DNA of 6,472 bases, from NCBI GenBank assembly GCA_020052325.1, contig JAGVPF010000077.1:1-6472 (forward strand), in the 5' to 3' direction. Below the pieces are notes generated by a model, which made no database searches, was not told the origin of the DNA, and saw only the letters and a program-made list of their open reading frames with translations. Positions 5,436-6,472 of this stretch are shown here, piece after piece. Source of the stretch: an archaeon (GTDB taxonomy: Archaea; Micrarchaeota; Micrarchaeia; Anstonellales; Bilamarchaeaceae). How positions within the stretch are numbered: the stretch's first letter is position 1; each line of letters opens with the position of its first letter. A program made the translations under genes and the position numbers.

Positions 5436-6472
5436 TGCGCTGACCTCCCTGGCCGTGCTGTCCCTTCCTGAACGCAGGTTGAGGAACGACAAGACTATCG
5501 GGTCGTCCTGTGCGAGGCGGGCCTGCATCTCTGTGCGGACCTGCGCGGCCGGCCTTATCATCCAGCTGAGGGTTTCCCTGCCCTCTTCGGCAAGCGAGAC
5601 CAGGGATTCGCCGTAGTCGCGCACCAGGCGGGTCCTGTTCCTCATGCCGCCGAACTCGCGGTAGGTGTTGCGCAGGGCCCCTGGAATATCCGGCCTGCTT
5701 GGTATCGCTATCTCCCTCTGGTACCTCTGGAGGCTTAAACTCGGCCAGTCCATGAGGCCGAATCCTGTGTACAAGTCGACAAACGGAGTCTGCCTGCCAC
5801 GCGCCACCGAGAACTGGCCCGCAGTTCCGGGATTCTCGCTGATGACAAGGGGCGAATAGCCGTATGCGTGCCCCAGGATGTCGACATACCCTGCCGCCGG
5901 CCTGCCGAAAATGAACATGCTGTACAGGTTCCCGTATGCAGTCTCATCATTGACGTACTGGCCGCCTCCGACTATGTACACGCGGACGCGCTCGCCGTCA
6001 TATCCATAAGCGAGTGCGAAGCGCCAGATGTCCCTGCGCAGGTCCTCGCGCAGCGAGCGTGAAAGCCCCTCGAGAATGGTCGCTTCGTTGGCCGGGTTCT
6101 GCTGTATCTGCCTCATGGCCTGGTCTATCCTGTCATATATCCTTGTCCAACCGGGAACCCTCTGCGCGCCCATGAGGATTCCGTGGCGCTGCGCCCAGTA
6201 CATGAACATGGCGCTCGCATAGTGCTGCTCCGGATTGCCTTCGGGGCCTGCACTGGTTGTCCGGTACGAGCCATCCGGATTCATCATCGTATAATTCTCC
6301 ATGCGCGCGTACATGTAGCTTCCCGCGGCGAGCCATCCGGTGTCCCTTGCTGTATCTTCCGACCAGCCATAGAGGCTTGTCAGCACAGTCTGGAGGCCGC
6401 CGTATATCTCGTTGGCGTCCGCTCCCGCGGCTCTCATCTCGCGCAGCAGGTCTATGTGGCTGTAAGCCGCCG
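5433..6472 (-). CDS. Large surface-type protein, N-terminal side (345 residues in window, 5' end outside), ends at in-frame TAG
   Basis: The frame is open through the right edge of the window; the ATG at 6437 is only internal, since eleven in-frame codons precede it without a stop. No family is recognised. Numbered from that ATG, residues 1-145 are mostly helical and Tyr/Trp/Met-rich (GWLAAGSYMYARMENY, YASAMFMYWAQRHG), including a charged helix at 100-140. Residues 150-230 look beta-rich with aromatic alternation (VRVYIVGGGQYV, LYSMFIFG, YVDILGHAYGYSPLV, PFVDLYTGFGL). Residues 254-307 form the first copy of a helical repeat whose second copy lies beyond the TAG. The Tyr/Gly/Asn richness and sequons (NYT, NRT) suggest a secreted or cell-surface protein, but any signal peptide lies outside the window. 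The stop at 5433-5435 is TAG, one transition from CAG (Gln); the next stop in this frame is at 4044. No ribosome-binding site or terminator marks a gene boundary here. Confidence 0.75.
   Translation of the reverse strand, partial: AAYSHIDLLREMRAAGADANEIYGGLQTVLTSLYGWSEDTARDTGWLAAGSYMYARMENYTMMNPDGSYRTTSAGPEGNPEQHYASAMFMYWAQRHGILMGAQRVPGWTRIYDRIDQAMRQIQQNPANEATILEGLSRSLREDLRRDIWRFALAYGYDGERVRVYIVGGGQYVNDETAYGNLYSMFIFGRPAAGYVDILGHAYGYSPLVISENPGTAGQFSVARGRQTPFVDLYTGFGLMDWPSLSLQRYQREIAIPSRPDIPGALRNTYREFGGMRNRTRLVRDYGESLVSLAEEGRETLSWMIRPAAQVRTEMQARLAQDDPIVLSFLNLRSGRDSTAREVSA
5517..5678 (-). repeat. Internal protein repeat, copy 1
   Basis: This segment encodes a helical module of about 54 residues, with landmarks GALRNTYREF, RLVRDY, LVSLAEE, LSWMIRP and VRTEMQAR. 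From RL to the final R (38 residues) it aligns without gaps to the segment at 5259-5423 at 13 identical positions, with the shared pattern R-L-x3-Y-x4-V-x-L-x-E-x5-L-x-W-x3-P-x4-R-T-E-x3-R. Confidence 0.6.

Overview
The window looks archaeal. It encodes a tRNA C56 2'-O-methyltransferase of the Trm56 type, a family known from archaea. Its genes are preceded by A/T-rich TATA-like boxes at archaeal spacing (about 26 bases before the presumed transcript start), and its convergent genes end in oligo-T tracts. Coding DNA is G+C-rich, with G or C favoured at third positions, while the spacers are A+T-rich. The phylum cannot be fixed from this sequence. The load of unrecognised proteins would suit a DPANN-type archaeon such as a Micrarchaeota relative, but that is a guess.

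Layout, left to right. Positions 1-330 are the right end of an IS200/IS605-type (IS1341-like) element: the zinc-ribbon and RuvC-III tail of TnpB plus a right-end hairpin. Immediately beyond it, on the minus strand, is a two-gene DrrAB-like ABC exporter: the ATPase (1110-2105) overlaps the ABC-2 permease (355-1113) by an ATGA junction. A palindromic TTTAAA box at 2132-2137 sits almost equidistant between the ATPase start and the divergent trm56 start (2162) and could drive both as nearly leaderless transcripts. Two further plus-strand genes follow: an unrecognised soluble, helical 177-residue protein (2748-3281), and a 141-residue protein resembling archaeal SecB-like (MJ0357-type) proteins (3378-3803).

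The 240-base convergent spacer (3804-4043) holds oligo-T terminators for both sides and four back-to-back hairpins (3838-3935). From 4044 to the right edge, the minus strand carries one long reading frame broken only by a TAG at 5433-5435. The two halves (at least 345 and 457 residues) are in the same frame. They share an ungapped internal repeat on either side of the TAG, and the GTG after it has no convincing ribosome-binding site. This looks like one large, probably surface-exposed protein of more than 800 residues, interrupted by a nonsense codon or regulated by readthrough. Its last third has alternating aromatic strands and a terminal Trp that recall outer-membrane beta-barrels, which would be unusual in an archaeon.

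The genes do not form one pathway. The window is a mix of export (ABC pair), tRNA modification, a possible chaperone-like protein, a large envelope-type protein and a mobile-element end. The most interesting points are the split repeat-containing protein, the hairpin cluster and the shared symmetric promoter.
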